Shown in pieces: positions 1 to 8,704 of a stretch of 64,000 nucleotides of DNA. Below the pieces are notes generated by a model. It ran no database searches, had not been told where the DNA came from, and worked only from the letters and a program-made list of their open reading frames with translations. Within the stretch, counting starts at the first letter, position 1. Each line of letters opens with the position of its first letter. The stretch spans positions 1-64,000 of the forward strand of contig JAYODW010000011.1 of the NCBI GenBank assembly GCA_038116745.1, given 5' to 3'. Position numbers and translations under genes: made by a program. Source of the DNA: JAYODW01 sp038116745. GTDB taxonomy: Bacteria > Pseudomonadota > Gammaproteobacteria > Ga0077536.

Positions 1-891
1 TCAGCGCGGCGCCTTCAGCTGTTCCTGAAGTCGCTCGATAAGCGCCCGCTCTGCTTTGCCCAGTGGCCGCTCACTCGAGTAGGCAATCGACATGGTGCGT
101 TGCACGGCCGGCGCGACAATCCGCTGCGCCCTGACCGTCCCGTGCGCAAGTGCTTCCTTGACCGCCCACAGCGGCAACACCGTGCATCCGACGCCGGCCT
201 CGACCAGTGCGCGCATCTGGCTCAGCGCATCCACTTCGACCTGCACCTGAAGATCAACATGCTGCTGCTGGGCGAGCGTCTCGAGCAGCATACGCAGCCC
301 CTGATGCTCGCCCGGCAGCACCAGCGTGGTGCCGGGTAGCTCTGCGAAACTGGCAGTTTTCCGCCGGCGGCCCTCGCCGACCGGGCTGATCAGATACAGG
401 TCTTCCTGGTACAGCTCGATCGTCGTGATCCCCTGAGTCCCCTGGACGTCATACAGCACCGCCAGGTCAACCCGTCCCTCCTGCAGCCAGTTGAGAACAT
501 AGCCGCTCATACCTTCCACGACCTTCAGCGACACCCCGGGCAGCTCCTCACGCACACGCAGGATCAGCGGCACCGTCACCAGCTCGCTGATCGTCGGTGG
601 CACGCCCAGCGTGACGCTGCCAACCACCGCTGCACTTGCGTCCCGGATCGCGGTCCGCGCCGCCTCCAGGCGCTCCAGTATGGCGGTTGCGTGATGCACC
701 AGCTCTCGCCCCTCATCAGTCAGGCGCACGCCGCGCGCGTTACGCTGAAGCAGCGCAACGCCGAGCTCGTTCTCGAGGTTTTTGACGTGCTGACTGAGCG
801 AAGGCTGGGTCACAAACAGCGCACGCGCCGCGCTGGCAAACGAGCCATGGTGGGCGATGCCGACGAAATACTTGAGCTGCAGAAGATTCAC
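1..891 (-). CDS. LysR-family transcriptional regulator
   Basis: A 296-residue one-component regulator. The N-terminal winged helix-turn-helix is plain at about residues 3-60 (SFASAARALFVTQPSLSQHV), followed by the linker helix and a LysR substrate-binding domain from about residue 92 to the end. The length is normal for the family. The start is a GTG at 891; it gives the usual LysR opening (MNLLQLKYFV), and no upstream alternative fits as well. The gene is divergent from the flavin oxidoreductase at 1157, so by the usual LysR arrangement it may control that gene through the 265-base space between them. I could not pick out a clear T-N11-A operator. The effector is unknown; the sequence looks closest to the Nac/Cbl/CbbR-like general group rather than to any one named regulator. 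Confidence 0.92.
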   Translation of the reverse strand: MNLLQLKYFVGIAHHGSFASAARALFVTQPSLSQHVKNLENELGVALLQRNARGVRLTDEGRELVHHATAILERLEAARTAIRDASAAVVGSVTLGVPPTISELVTVPLILRVREELPGVSLKVVEGMSGYVLNWLQEGRVDLAVLYDVQGTQGITTIELYQEDLYLISPVGEGRRRKTASFAELPGTTLVLPGEHQGLRMLLETLAQQQHVDLQVQVEVDALSQMRALVEAGVGCTVLPLWAVKEALAHGTVRAQRIVAPAVQRTMSIAYSSERPLGKAERALIERLQEQLKAPR

Positions 892-1156
892 GGCGGACGC
901 GACACCCCCCCGGATTCGCGGACCTCGCGGTCAGATTTGAGTCCTGCGGTAGCGGGCTGTGTGCCCGCCCAGATCCCGCGAAGGGCATTCTAGAGAAGCA
1001 CGGCAGGCCTGTCGCGAGCGGCCACTGCAATTCTGCAGGATGCGTCCCGCGTCACGCAGGGCCGCGCTTCTACCGCACCACGGCGTTACGCTACTGTCCT
1101 ACACAGGCGTCCGGCAGCAGCGGTCGCATCGCAGACAGACTAAGGGAGCTGGCAGC

Positions 1157-2164
1157 ATGAAACTCGGCCTCATTTTCACCGGAGACTCTCTCCCTGACCT
1201 TGTCCGCATCGCCGCGCGCGCCGAGGCGAACGGCTTTTCGACGCTTGCCATGGCTGAGGCCTGGCGCAGCTGCTGGGTACCGCTGACAGCCATGGCCGCG
1301 GCTACATCAACTATCAGGCTCGCACCCTACGTGACCAATGCCTACGGACACAGTCCACTGATGACGGGCATGGCGGCGGTCGATTTCAACGCCTACTGCG
1401 GTGGGCGACTGCTGCTCGGGGTCGGCGGCGGCAACCGCATCATCAACGAACAATGGCAGGGGATCCCGCACGCCCGGGTCCTGACCAAGATGCACGAATA
1501 CGTGGCCTGCCTGCAGCAGATGGCGCGTACCCCTCCCGGTCAGACCGTGCACTTCCAGGGACAGGTACACCAGATGAACTGGTCACCCGCGGTCGATCCC
1601 GGCGCGCATCCGTTCCCGGTGTATCTCGCCGCCGTGTTTCCACGCATGGTGCGGATCGCGGCGCAGGTGGCAGACGGCGTTGCCGGTGGCGCCACGCTGA
1701 GCCCGGCGTATATCCGCGATGTGCTGCGTCCCATGCTTGACGGGGCCGCCGCCGACGCAGACCGTGACCCCGCCGCCCTGCCGCTGATGAATGTCGTTAT
1801 CGCAGCCGCGCATCCCGACCGCGAACGCGCCCGACATGCAGCACGCCAGGCGCTGTGTCATCTGTATGCTCCGCTGCCGCACCCCTATTACGAATTCACG
1901 ATGCGCGAGCAGGGCTTTGGCGCGATTGCCGATCGCCTGCTCGAACTGGTCCCGGCGGGAGACATCGAGCGCGCCTGTGACGCCATTTCCGATGCGTGTC
2001 TCGATCAGCTCACCGTGTCCGGCACGCCTGCAGAGTGCCGCGAGCGTCTGTCCGGCTATGCCGGTCTGGTCGAAGAGACCCTGCTGCTGAACGCGTCCCC
2101 TCCAGGCGAGGACGGTACCCCCTTATCCTCCTACGACGCGCTGCTCGGCCTCGCGGCCGCCTGA
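1157..2164 (+). CDS. LLM-class flavin-dependent oxidoreductase
   Basis: A 335-residue luciferase-like monooxygenase or F420-dependent oxidoreductase. It opens with the standard first strand (MKLGLIFTGDSLPDLV) and carries GGRLLLGVGGGNR, the usual nucleotide-contact segment of this TIM-barrel family. The open frame extends upstream to 959, but the ATG at 1157 is preferred because family homology starts exactly there and a GGGAG sequence lies a few bases before it. It is divergent from a LysR regulator, which may control it. Whether the cofactor is FMN or F420 cannot be read from the sequence, and the substrate is unknown. The C-terminal tail past about residue 310 is poorly conserved. Confidence 0.85.
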   Translation: MKLGLIFTGDSLPDLVRIAARAEANGFSTLAMAEAWRSCWVPLTAMAAATSTIRLAPYVTNAYGHSPLMTGMAAVDFNAYCGGRLLLGVGGGNRIINEQWQGIPHARVLTKMHEYVACLQQMARTPPGQTVHFQGQVHQMNWSPAVDPGAHPFPVYLAAVFPRMVRIAAQVADGVAGGATLSPAYIRDVLRPMLDGAAADADRDPAALPLMNVVIAAAHPDRERARHAARQALCHLYAPLPHPYYEFTMREQGFGAIADRLLELVPAGDIERACDAISDACLDQLTVSGTPAECRERLSGYAGLVEETLLLNASPPGEDGTPLSSYDALLGLAAA

Positions 2165-2192
2165 GAGCGCAGCCGATCGGACCCGGTCAGAC

Positions 2193-2954
2193 TCAGCGGG
2201 CGCACAGCCCGCCGTCGATGGTGATCACGGTCCCGGTGGTGTTCGCCGATCGGTCGGAGGCGAGAAAAGCCACCATGTCGGCAATGTGCTCCGGCTGCCC
2301 GGGCGGGAAATCCGGATCCTGCAGCTCGCGCCAGCGCTCTGCGTCTCCGAGCCGCGCCGCCGCCCAGGTCCGGTGCATGGTGACCAGGCGCTCGGTTTCG
2401 ATGAGGCCCGGATTGATCGCGACCACCCGGATACCGTCCCGCGTGCTGGGGCCGCCGAGCGCACGGGTCATCGCCATGAGGGCCGCGTTGCCGCCGGCAC
2501 CCGCGGCGTAACCGGCCGAGGGGCGTTCGCCACCGACGCCGATGACGTTGATGATCACCCCGCCGCGTCCGCGCATATCGGCGTACATCCGGCGCATGAG
2601 ATTGATGTAGCCGAACACTTTCAGGTCCCACGCGGCACGCCAGGTGTCTTCGGTCACCTCGTCGATTGTGCCCGCCGGGATAGCGCCGGCATTGTTGACC
2701 AGGATGTCATAGCCGCTGACCTCAGCGGCCAGGCTGTCGACATTCGCGCTGACGCTCAGATCGAGGGCCGAGAAGCTGACACGACGACCGCTCGCGGCCG
2801 CGATGTCCGCCGCTGCGTTTTCCAGTTCGGCCGCGCTGCGCGCCACCAAATGGACATCACAACCCTCCGCAGCCAGCACTGCTGCAGTCGCCCGCCCGAT
2901 TCCTTTGGAGGCGCCGGTGACGACAGCGCGTCGTCCTTGCAGTCCGAGATCCAT
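2193..2954 (-). CDS. SDR-family protein lacking the YxxxK lysine
   Basis: A 253-residue classical short-chain dehydrogenase fold. The Rossmann motif TGASKGIG lies at residues 13-20 and NNAG at 87-90. The active site is odd. Tyr149 is present in GYAAGAGGNAAL, but position 153, where the catalytic lysine should be, is Ala, and the serine strand reads INVIGVGGE with no obvious catalytic Ser. This may belong to a recurring SDR subgroup with Y-x-A-G-x-x-G-N in place of YxxxK, so it could bind NAD(P) yet do different chemistry or none. A GAGGGGAG ribosome site precedes the ATG. It converges on the flavin oxidoreductase gene (28 bases apart) and is divergent from another SDR. Confidence 0.85.
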   Translation of the reverse strand: MDLGLQGRRAVVTGASKGIGRATAAVLAAEGCDVHLVARSAAELENAAADIAAASGRRVSFSALDLSVSANVDSLAAEVSGYDILVNNAGAIPAGTIDEVTEDTWRAAWDLKVFGYINLMRRMYADMRGRGGVIINVIGVGGERPSAGYAAGAGGNAALMAMTRALGGPSTRDGIRVVAINPGLIETERLVTMHRTWAAARLGDAERWRELQDPDFPPGQPEHIADMVAFLASDRSANTTGTVITIDGGLCAR

Positions 2955-3072
2955 GCCGTTCGCTCCCCTCAGCGATTAAGTCGGGTGATGTAAGCACGCC
3001 GTTCAGGATTGCGCCAGCCGGAAGGTCTGCGGCAATCTCCGCGAGACTTGAGCAGCAGGCGGAGGAAGGAAG

Positions 3073-3867
3073 ATGTCCAGGCTCGAAAACAAGATCGCCA
3101 TTGTCGTGGGCGCCGGCCAGACGCCGGGCGGGACTATAGGCAACGGCAGAGCCACGGCGATCCGCTTTGCCGAGGAAGGCGCGACGGTATTGCTGGTGGA
3201 TCGCGACCCCGAATCTGCCGCAGAAACCCTGCGTCTGCTCGAACAGCGCGGCGGGCGCGGCAGCGTCCTCGAGGCCGATGTCAGCAACGAGCAGGACTGC
3301 GCAGCCATTTCAGCCGTATGCGTTGAGCGCTACGGGCGCATCGACGTTCTGCATAACAACGTCGGCATCGGCGCCGGCGACTGCGGGGCAACCTCGATGA
3401 CAGAGGAGATCTGGGACCGCATCTTCGAGGTCAACCTGAAGTCGGTGATGTTCACCTGCAAACACGCGCTTCCGGTCATGCGTCAGCAGGGCTGTGGCGC
3501 GATCATCAACATCTCCTCCATCGCCGCCGTGTGCAGCATGGGCCTGATCAGCTACAAAGCTTCCAAGGCGGCGCTGAACGCTTACACGCACAGCCTGGCA
3601 ACCGGGAATGCCAGGTATGGCATCAGAGCAAACGTGATCATGCCTGGTCTGATGAATACCCCGATGGCGATCGAAGGCTATGTCGCCGCTGGGCATGAGC
3701 GCGAGGCGCTGATCGCCAGACGAGATGCCAGCGTGCCGCTCGGCGGCCGGATGGGCTCGGGCTGGGACGTCGCCAATGCTGCGCTGTTCCTCGCCTCCGA
3801 CGAGGCGCGCTTCATCACCGGCGTCTGCCTGCCAGTCGACGGCGGCCAGTCGGCCCTGATCGGCTGA
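3073..3867 (+). CDS. SDR-family oxidoreductase
   Basis: A 264-residue short-chain dehydrogenase with an intact active site: INISS for the serine strand and YKASK for YxxxK. The N-terminal glycine motif is unusual, GAGQTPGGTIGNGRA, a few residues longer than the common TGxxxGIG; this insertion is seen in a subset of SDRs. The C-terminal SGWDVANAALFLASDEARFITG and LPVDGG segments are typical. The ATG at 3073 has GGAGGAAGGAAG just upstream. It is transcribed away from the neighbouring SDR at 2193-2954 and converges on the methyltransferase that ends at 3898. Substrate unknown; 3-oxoacyl or secondary alcohol chemistry is likely. Confidence 0.9.
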   Translation: MSRLENKIAIVVGAGQTPGGTIGNGRATAIRFAEEGATVLLVDRDPESAAETLRLLEQRGGRGSVLEADVSNEQDCAAISAVCVERYGRIDVLHNNVGIGAGDCGATSMTEEIWDRIFEVNLKSVMFTCKHALPVMRQQGCGAIINISSIAAVCSMGLISYKASKAALNAYTHSLATGNARYGIRANVIMPGLMNTPMAIEGYVAAGHEREALIARRDASVPLGGRMGSGWDVANAALFLASDEARFITGVCLPVDGGQSALIG

Positions 3868-3897
3868 CCCCCGCCGCGCGCGGTCGCCAACTGGCGC

Positions 3898-4710
3898 TCA
3901 GTCGACCCTGGCCAGCAGCTCGGCGTGAGTCAGGCTGAACCAGGCATCCGGCTCGTCCATCCAGCGGCGCCAGCCAGCAGCAATCCACTCGAGCTCGGCG
4001 CTGGTTGACAGGCCGCGCTCACAGGCCTGAGCCGCGATCGCGGAACTCACAATGCGCTCAGCCCAGGTCCCCGCCCACCAGCTGCGGTCCTCAGGCGTGG
4101 CGAAACACCACACGCTGGCCAGCGGCACCGGCGCCACGAACCCCGCCTCGTGGGCCCAGGCGAGGAGACGACGCCCCGCATCCGGGAACGCGTGATTGCT
4201 GCGCGCGACCTCCTGGTACAGCGCCAGCCAGCGCACCAGCTCAGGCAGCTCCGGCCAGAAACGGATGGCGCCATAGTCCGCGTCGCGCACTGCCACCACG
4301 CCGCCAGGTCGGCAGACGCGGCGCATTTCCCGGAGCGCCGCAACCGGCTCGCTCAGATGCTGCAGCACCTGATGCGCATGCACGATATCGAACGACGCAT
4401 CGGCATAGCCGAGCGCGTAGACATCGCCCTGTTCGGCTTTCGCGTTGTCCGCACCGGCTGCCCGCAGCGCATCCGCGGCCACGGCCACGATCGCAGGGTC
4501 AGGCTCGATCGCCACCACTTCGCCGGGTGCGACGTGGTGCGCCAGATCGGCCGTCAGCGTGGCCGGTCCGCAGCCGACGTCGAGCAGGCGCGAACCGCCG
4601 ACAAGGTGCGCTTTCAGATAGGCCGCCGAATTGGCCACAGTGCGCCAGCTGTGCGAGCGCAGCACGCTGTCGTGATGCCCGTGCGTGTAGGTATCCCGGC
4701 TTGCGCTCAT
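3898..4710 (-). CDS. Class I SAM-dependent methyltransferase
   Basis: A 270-residue protein with the SAM-binding motif LLDVGCGPATLTADLA (motif I) at about residues 41-56, an acidic end to strand 2 (VVAIEPDPAIV), and FDIVHAHQVLQHL followed by MRRVCRPGGVVAV (post-motif segments), all typical of Methyltransf_11/25 proteins. The start codon overlaps the stop of the upstream SDR (ATGA at 4707-4710), so translation is probably coupled and the gene is the last of the five-gene operon headed by the UGSC selenoprotein. The acceptor is unknown; small-molecule or lipid methyltransferases have this shape. Confidence 0.85.
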   Translation of the reverse strand: MSASRDTYTHGHHDSVLRSHSWRTVANSAAYLKAHLVGGSRLLDVGCGPATLTADLAHHVAPGEVVAIEPDPAIVAVAADALRAAGADNAKAEQGDVYALGYADASFDIVHAHQVLQHLSEPVAALREMRRVCRPGGVVAVRDADYGAIRFWPELPELVRWLALYQEVARSNHAFPDAGRRLLAWAHEAGFVAPVPLASVWCFATPEDRSWWAGTWAERIVSSAIAAQACERGLSTSAELEWIAAGWRRWMDEPDAWFSLTHAELLARVD

Positions 4711-5483
4711 GTGCGCAAAGGTCCGGCTTTTACCCGCCAGCGGTTCATCCCCTCGATCCAGCGGTCGACGTTGCTCGCCTTGCGCTGCATGTATTCGCGC
4801 ACCTCTGGATGGGGAAGGATCAGAAACTCTTCACGCGCCATGGTCTCCACCACGCACTGCGCCAGCTGCTCGGGCTCAATCATGCCGTCCTGACTTGCCA
4901 CGCTGGCGCCCTCGGGACGTTCAGTCATCGGCGTGCGCACCGCCTGCGGTGCGAGCACAGACACGCGCACCCCTTTGTCCCGATACTTGATCGCAACCCA
5001 CTCGGCAAAGGCGACCGCGGCATGCTTGGTCACGCTGTAAGTCGCCGACTGGATGTGACTGAGCAGGCCCGCCGCCGAGGCGGTGTGCACCAGGTAGCCG
5101 CTGCCGCGCGCGGCCATGCCGGGCGCCACCGCCCGCACCGCGTAGACGTGCGCCATCAGGTGAACATTCCAGTTCAGCGCCCATTCCGCGTCCGGCACGT
5201 CCTCATCCCCGAGGCGGGCAATACCCGCATTCGAGCAGAAGATGTCGATCGGCCCGAACTTGGCTTCCGCCTGTGCCACCAGCGCCTGTATGTCGGCCTC
5301 GCGCGCAACATCGCAGCGCACGGCCAGTCCTCCTACCTCCGCCGCGACGTCGCGTAGTTGAGCGTCATTCAGATCGGCGACCACGACCCCGCGCGCGCCC
5401 TCGGCGTGGAAACGTCGCGCCATTGCCGCACCGATGCCGCTGGCGCCACCGGTAATGACCGCGACCTTGTCCTGGATGTCCAT
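4707..5483 (-). CDS. SDR-family oxidoreductase
   Basis: A 258-residue short-chain dehydrogenase. It has TGGASGIGAAMA for cofactor binding, SNAG in place of NNAG, and YSVTK as YxxxK, so the active site is complete. A strong ribosome site (AAGGAGAA) precedes the ATG at 5483. It lies 29 bases after the amidase stop and overlaps the methyltransferase start by four bases, which places it inside the UGSC operon. The last 50 residues (EEFLILPHPEVREYMQRKA) resemble SDRs that act on aromatic or hydroxy-fatty substrates, but the substrate cannot be named. Confidence 0.9.
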   Translation of the reverse strand: MDIQDKVAVITGGASGIGAAMARRFHAEGARGVVVADLNDAQLRDVAAEVGGLAVRCDVAREADIQALVAQAEAKFGPIDIFCSNAGIARLGDEDVPDAEWALNWNVHLMAHVYAVRAVAPGMAARGSGYLVHTASAAGLLSHIQSATYSVTKHAAVAFAEWVAIKYRDKGVRVSVLAPQAVRTPMTERPEGASVASQDGMIEPEQLAQCVVETMAREEFLILPHPEVREYMQRKASNVDRWIEGMNRWRVKAGPLRT

Positions 5484-5512
5484 CGTGCTGGTTCTCCTTT
5501 AAGTGATTCTGT

Positions 5513-6964
5513 TCAGCCGAACGCAGGCGGCGCAACGAAGCCGCCGATCTCCTGTGCCAGCAGGCTGCAGAAGTGGATCGTGCTCAAGTCATCAAATTCC
5601 GCGCCGACGGCCTGCAGACCAAGCGGCAGCCCCGCCGCGGATGGCCCGGTCGGGAACACCGTACTCGGCAGGTGGGCCACCGTGATCAGACCCGCCCAGT
5701 GCAGCTGCTCGAAATACGGGTAGTCCTGGCCATCGATCGGCAGCGTGCGCGTCACCTGTGGCGCGTGGTCGTGGGGGAAGGCCGCGGTCGGCATGATCGG
5801 GCACACCAGGATGTCCCACTCGGCAAAGAAACGTGCCCAGGCGTCGCGCAGCCGGAAACGACGATGATGATGCTTGACCCAGGCGCGATGGTCCTGCACG
5901 GCACCGCGGATCGCCCGCGCGTGTGGACTCCGGTCATCCGGATCCAGCGCCGCTGCCGCCTGTCTCCGCGTCTCATGCACCGGATCCGGAACGCCCGCCG
6001 ACATCACGCCCCATAGCAGCGCGTAATAGGTTTCGAGCGCTTTCTCAACGTCGATCTCCGGGCGCGCCGTTGTCGATACCGTGGCCCCGGCCCGGGTCAG
6101 CGCTTCACCCACCCAGTGCACGCGTTCGGTGACTTCATGCGACACCGGGGCGAAGGATGCCTCAGGCCACAGCGCCACACGCAGGTCAGACAGTCGGGTA
6201 ACCCGCGGTCGCGGCAGGGAAAACTCCCAGGCTCGCGTGTGGCGGCGGTCGGGACCGGCAACAAGCTCAAGCGCCAGCGCCAGATCCTCCGGCGTGCGCG
6301 CCAGCGGTCCACACACCGCGATATCTGCCGGCGCTGCGGAACCGGGCAGCGCGTGACCGGCGTCCGACACGATGCCCCACGTCGGCTTGTGGCCGTATAC
6401 GCCACAGAAATGGGCCGGGTTGCGAATTGATCCGCCGATATCTGAACCAGCCTCCAGCGCGCTGAAACCCGCTGCGAGGGCGGCAGACGAACCACCCGAC
6501 GAACCGCCGGGCGTGCGCGTCACATCCCAGGGGTTCCCCGTCGTGCCGTACACGTCGTTGTAGCTCTGAAAATCAGCCAGTGCCTGGGGCACGTTCGTCT
6601 TGCCCAGGAAAACAGCTCCGGCCGCGCGCAGTGCCTGAACCGAATCAGCATCGCTGTCGGCGATGTTGCCGGCGTAGTCCGGAAACCCCCAGGTTGTCGG
6701 AGTACCGATCAGGTTATAGCTTTCCTTGATCGTCACCGGCACACCGTGCAGCGGACCGAGCGCTTCGCCGCGTGCGAGGGCGCGATCGGCAGCCGCCGCC
6801 TCAGCCCGGGCCTCCTCGAAGCGTCGCACCACCACGGCATTCACCGTCGTATCAAGGCGCTCGATGCGCTCGATGTAATGATTCGCCAGCTCAAGCGCGG
6901 ACAGCCGTTTCTCGCGGATCTCACCGGCAAGCTCGGCTGCCCCCATGAATGTGGGTTCTGTCAT
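5513..6964 (-). CDS. Amidase (amidase signature family)
   Basis: A 483-residue amidase signature enzyme. The Ser-cisSer-Lys triad is visible: Lys in LHGVPVTIKESYN, and the Gly/Ser-rich signature TPGGSSGGSSAALAAGF followed by GSDIGGSIRNPAHFCG. It hydrolyses a carboxamide, but the family covers many substrates (GatA, aryl and fatty amides, nylon oligomers), and the SIRNPAHFCGVYGHKPT segment only shows it is a generic amidase rather than GatA. The frame is open to 7033; the ATG at 6964 is chosen because homology begins there and the extra 23 residues are arginine-rich and would overlap the upstream gene. It sits 25 bases after the UGSC-partner gene and 29 before the SDR, so it belongs to the same operon. 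Confidence 0.9.
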   Translation of the reverse strand: MTEPTFMGAAELAGEIREKRLSALELANHYIERIERLDTTVNAVVVRRFEEARAEAAAADRALARGEALGPLHGVPVTIKESYNLIGTPTTWGFPDYAGNIADSDADSVQALRAAGAVFLGKTNVPQALADFQSYNDVYGTTGNPWDVTRTPGGSSGGSSAALAAGFSALEAGSDIGGSIRNPAHFCGVYGHKPTWGIVSDAGHALPGSAAPADIAVCGPLARTPEDLALALELVAGPDRRHTRAWEFSLPRPRVTRLSDLRVALWPEASFAPVSHEVTERVHWVGEALTRAGATVSTTARPEIDVEKALETYYALLWGVMSAGVPDPVHETRRQAAAALDPDDRSPHARAIRGAVQDHRAWVKHHHRRFRLRDAWARFFAEWDILVCPIMPTAAFPHDHAPQVTRTLPIDGQDYPYFEQLHWAGLITVAHLPSTVFPTGPSAAGLPLGLQAVGAEFDDLSTIHFCSLLAQEIGGFVAPPAFG

Positions 6965-6989
6965 TTCGGCAATCCTGGGAGGTAATGAT

Positions 6990-8051
6990 TCAAGCGCCGT
7001 GCAGCGCCGCGACCGACAGCAGCGGGCGGCCATCGGCGTGGGTCACCGCGCAGGTTACGGCCCGTGTCGTATCCCCGAAGGTCGGCAGCCAGCAGGAATG
7101 TCGCCCGAAGCCGCCGACCACGATGATGAGCAGATCATCCGGCGTTTTGATGATCGGCAGCCGTGCTTCGTGTGGAAAAAGATCCTCGAACATGCCCGCC
7201 ATCCCGCCCTGCGCCCACAGCGCGCGCGGAATGCGGGCGTGTTCAAACACGTAGCTGCGGATCGCCTTCTTGTCCCAGCCGTCGGCAGCAAGAATCGCTG
7301 CATGTTCCGGACCGAACGCGATAGTGGGCTGCCCGTAAAGGTAGGCATTGTTACACCCCATATCGCTCATCGCGCCAGCCAGCGTCGCCAGGATCCCTTC
7401 TGCACGTTCGCTGATGTGATCGTTCAGGTTATGCGGGCCCTCCGCCGCGGTGACGGTGACGGTCGACGTCTCGGGGGCGAAACCGCGCTCGACGTGCAGC
7501 GGCGTCCACGGACTCTCAGCCTCATTTTCGGCGACACAGAAGGCGAACTTGGCCGGCTGACCCTGAGTCGAGCGATCCAGCACGCCGGGCGCCGCCCCGC
7601 CGATGTTAAGCAGCGCCAGGCGTATGGCGCGGCCGATGGTCGCGTTCGCGCGCCAGCCCGGCCCGAACGCACCGTAGCGCGCGTTCACCTCGAGTTCGCG
7701 CGCCAGCGGCCCGTTGATGATCACGCAGGGCGCGCAGGGGTGTGTTGTCGCCTGCACGGCGAAGAGATTGAACGCAGGCTCCAGCATGGCTTCGACGGCC
7801 GTCAGCAGCAGCGGAAAATACGCCGGACGACAGCCGGCCATGACCGCGTTGACGGCCAGGATCTCCGGCGTGACGATGCCGTGACGCGGCGGCATGGCGC
7901 CAAGCTCGAGCTGAGGATCCCGGTCGCAGTAGCGCAGCATCGCCGTCACGCGCTCGCGGGTCGGCGCCACAACGGGCAGGCCGTCACTCCAACCGCGCGC
8001 GCAGAACTCGTCGTCGAGCGTCTCGGCATCGAGGTGCAGGGTGTCGGTCAT
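6990..8051 (-). CDS. Conserved protein co-encoded with UGSC selenoprotein
   Basis: A 353-residue protein with no catalytic domain I can name with certainty. It has strongly patterned segments: GWSDGLPVVAPTRERV near the N-terminus, VNAVMAGCRPAYFPLL, TTHPCAPCVIINGPLA with a CxxC pair, GPGWRANATIGRAIRL, NIGG, and VERGFAPETSTVTV with AEGPHN. I recognise this pattern as a widespread conserved family that tends to accompany UGSC-motif proteins, but its biochemistry is not known to me. The ATG overlaps the stop of the UGSC gene (8048-8051), so the two are translationally coupled and probably act together. The CxxC pair and neighbour suggest thiol or selenol redox chemistry; that is inference only. 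Confidence 0.75.
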   Translation of the reverse strand: MTDTLHLDAETLDDEFCARGWSDGLPVVAPTRERVTAMLRYCDRDPQLELGAMPPRHGIVTPEILAVNAVMAGCRPAYFPLLLTAVEAMLEPAFNLFAVQATTHPCAPCVIINGPLARELEVNARYGAFGPGWRANATIGRAIRLALLNIGGAAPGVLDRSTQGQPAKFAFCVAENEAESPWTPLHVERGFAPETSTVTVTAAEGPHNLNDHISERAEGILATLAGAMSDMGCNNAYLYGQPTIAFGPEHAAILAADGWDKKAIRSYVFEHARIPRALWAQGGMAGMFEDLFPHEARLPIIKTPDDLLIIVVGGFGRHSCWLPTFGDTTRAVTCAVTHADGRPLLSVAALHGA

Positions 8052-8704
8052 CGCTGCCCCGCACCGCGACCGAAAGCAGGATCGTACGCGCAGACATCAT
8101 CGACACAGACCGCCCCGCCAGTCAGACGGCGTTCAGTGAGCTGGCGGAACCGCGGCGCATAGCGCGCGGCCAGCACCTCGGCGGGGGTTGTCAGGCAGTC
8201 CAGCACTTCAGCGGCGACGGCCGCCGCCTTGGCTGCGACCAGCGCGTCGTCATTACCGGCAAGCGGATGCGGGATCGGCACCAGCGGCAGCCCGCCCATT
8301 CCCAGCACCTCGGATTCGGCCCGCGCCAGCGGCCCGAATTCATCGGTGCACAGCACGACGGTCGGGATCCCCGCCCGCTCAAGTGCAATCGCGTCATGGA
8401 CACTCCACGACGTACAGGATCCTCAGTCCGCAATGGCCAGAACCACGGCATCGCAGGTCAGCAGATGGGCCATCACCGCTTCAGGCGCAGCCGCAGTGGC
8501 ATTCTTGGAATCTGCCCGTTTATCAAAACCCGCGCCCTGCGTGCTCAGGGTTGCGCTGACCGCATCGAGCAGCGCCCGTGCATTGGCTTTCATGTTGTCC
8601 AACCAGGCCACGCGGCATCCGACGAGGGTCCCGGCGCGCGGCGCAAGGGGATAGGTCTCCAGCCGGGTTGGCGCCACCGGCACCAGGATCTCAATCGTGT
8701 TCAT
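8048..8704 (-). CDS. UGSC-motif selenoprotein, in-frame UGA read as Sec
   Basis: A single 218-residue frame from ATG 8704 to the stop at 8048, interrupted only by a UGA at 8423-8425. Reading that UGA as selenocysteine gives AIAD-U-GSC-TSWSVHDAIALE, with Sec at residue 94 and Cys at 97. This is the signature of the UGSC family known from bacterial selenoproteome surveys. The 124 codons after the UGA stay in the same frame and hold conserved-looking sequence (GIPTVVLCTDEF, LPHP-like PIPHPLAGND), which a true stop would not explain. A hairpin fitting the bacterial SECIS rules starts 10 bases after the UGA. The gene has a good ribosome site (GGGGAG) and heads a five-gene operon. Function is probably redox, by the U-x-x-C arrangement; the substrate is unknown. 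SelA, SelB, SelC and SelD are not in this window and must be encoded elsewhere. Confidence 0.88.
8392..8412 (-). promoter_or_regulatory. Bacterial SECIS hairpin
   Basis: On the minus strand, 10 bases after the UGA, CGTCGTGGA pairs with TCCATGACG: nine pairs including one G-U, closing a GTG triloop at 8401-8403. The loop begins with G and lies 19 bases after the UGA. Published bacterial SECIS rules ask for a G in the first loop positions and roughly 16-37 bases from UGA to loop, so this fits. It lies inside the coding sequence, as bacterial SECIS elements do, and would recruit SelB. Confidence 0.82.

Noticed and set aside
4005..5357. 450-codon plus-strand frame opposite the methyltransferase and SDR genes
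   Set aside because: Arg/Pro/His-rich with no domain; antisense shadow of two well-supported genes in high-GC DNA.
6945..8162. 405-codon plus-strand frame opposite the UGSC-partner gene
   Set aside because: Low-complexity Arg/His-rich sequence with no family features; antisense shadow.
8048..8356. Open frame that looks like a separate 102-residue gene downstream of the UGA
   Set aside because: It is in the same frame as the UGSC N-terminal half, its Met is internal, and no ribosome site precedes it; it is the C-terminal half of the selenoprotein.
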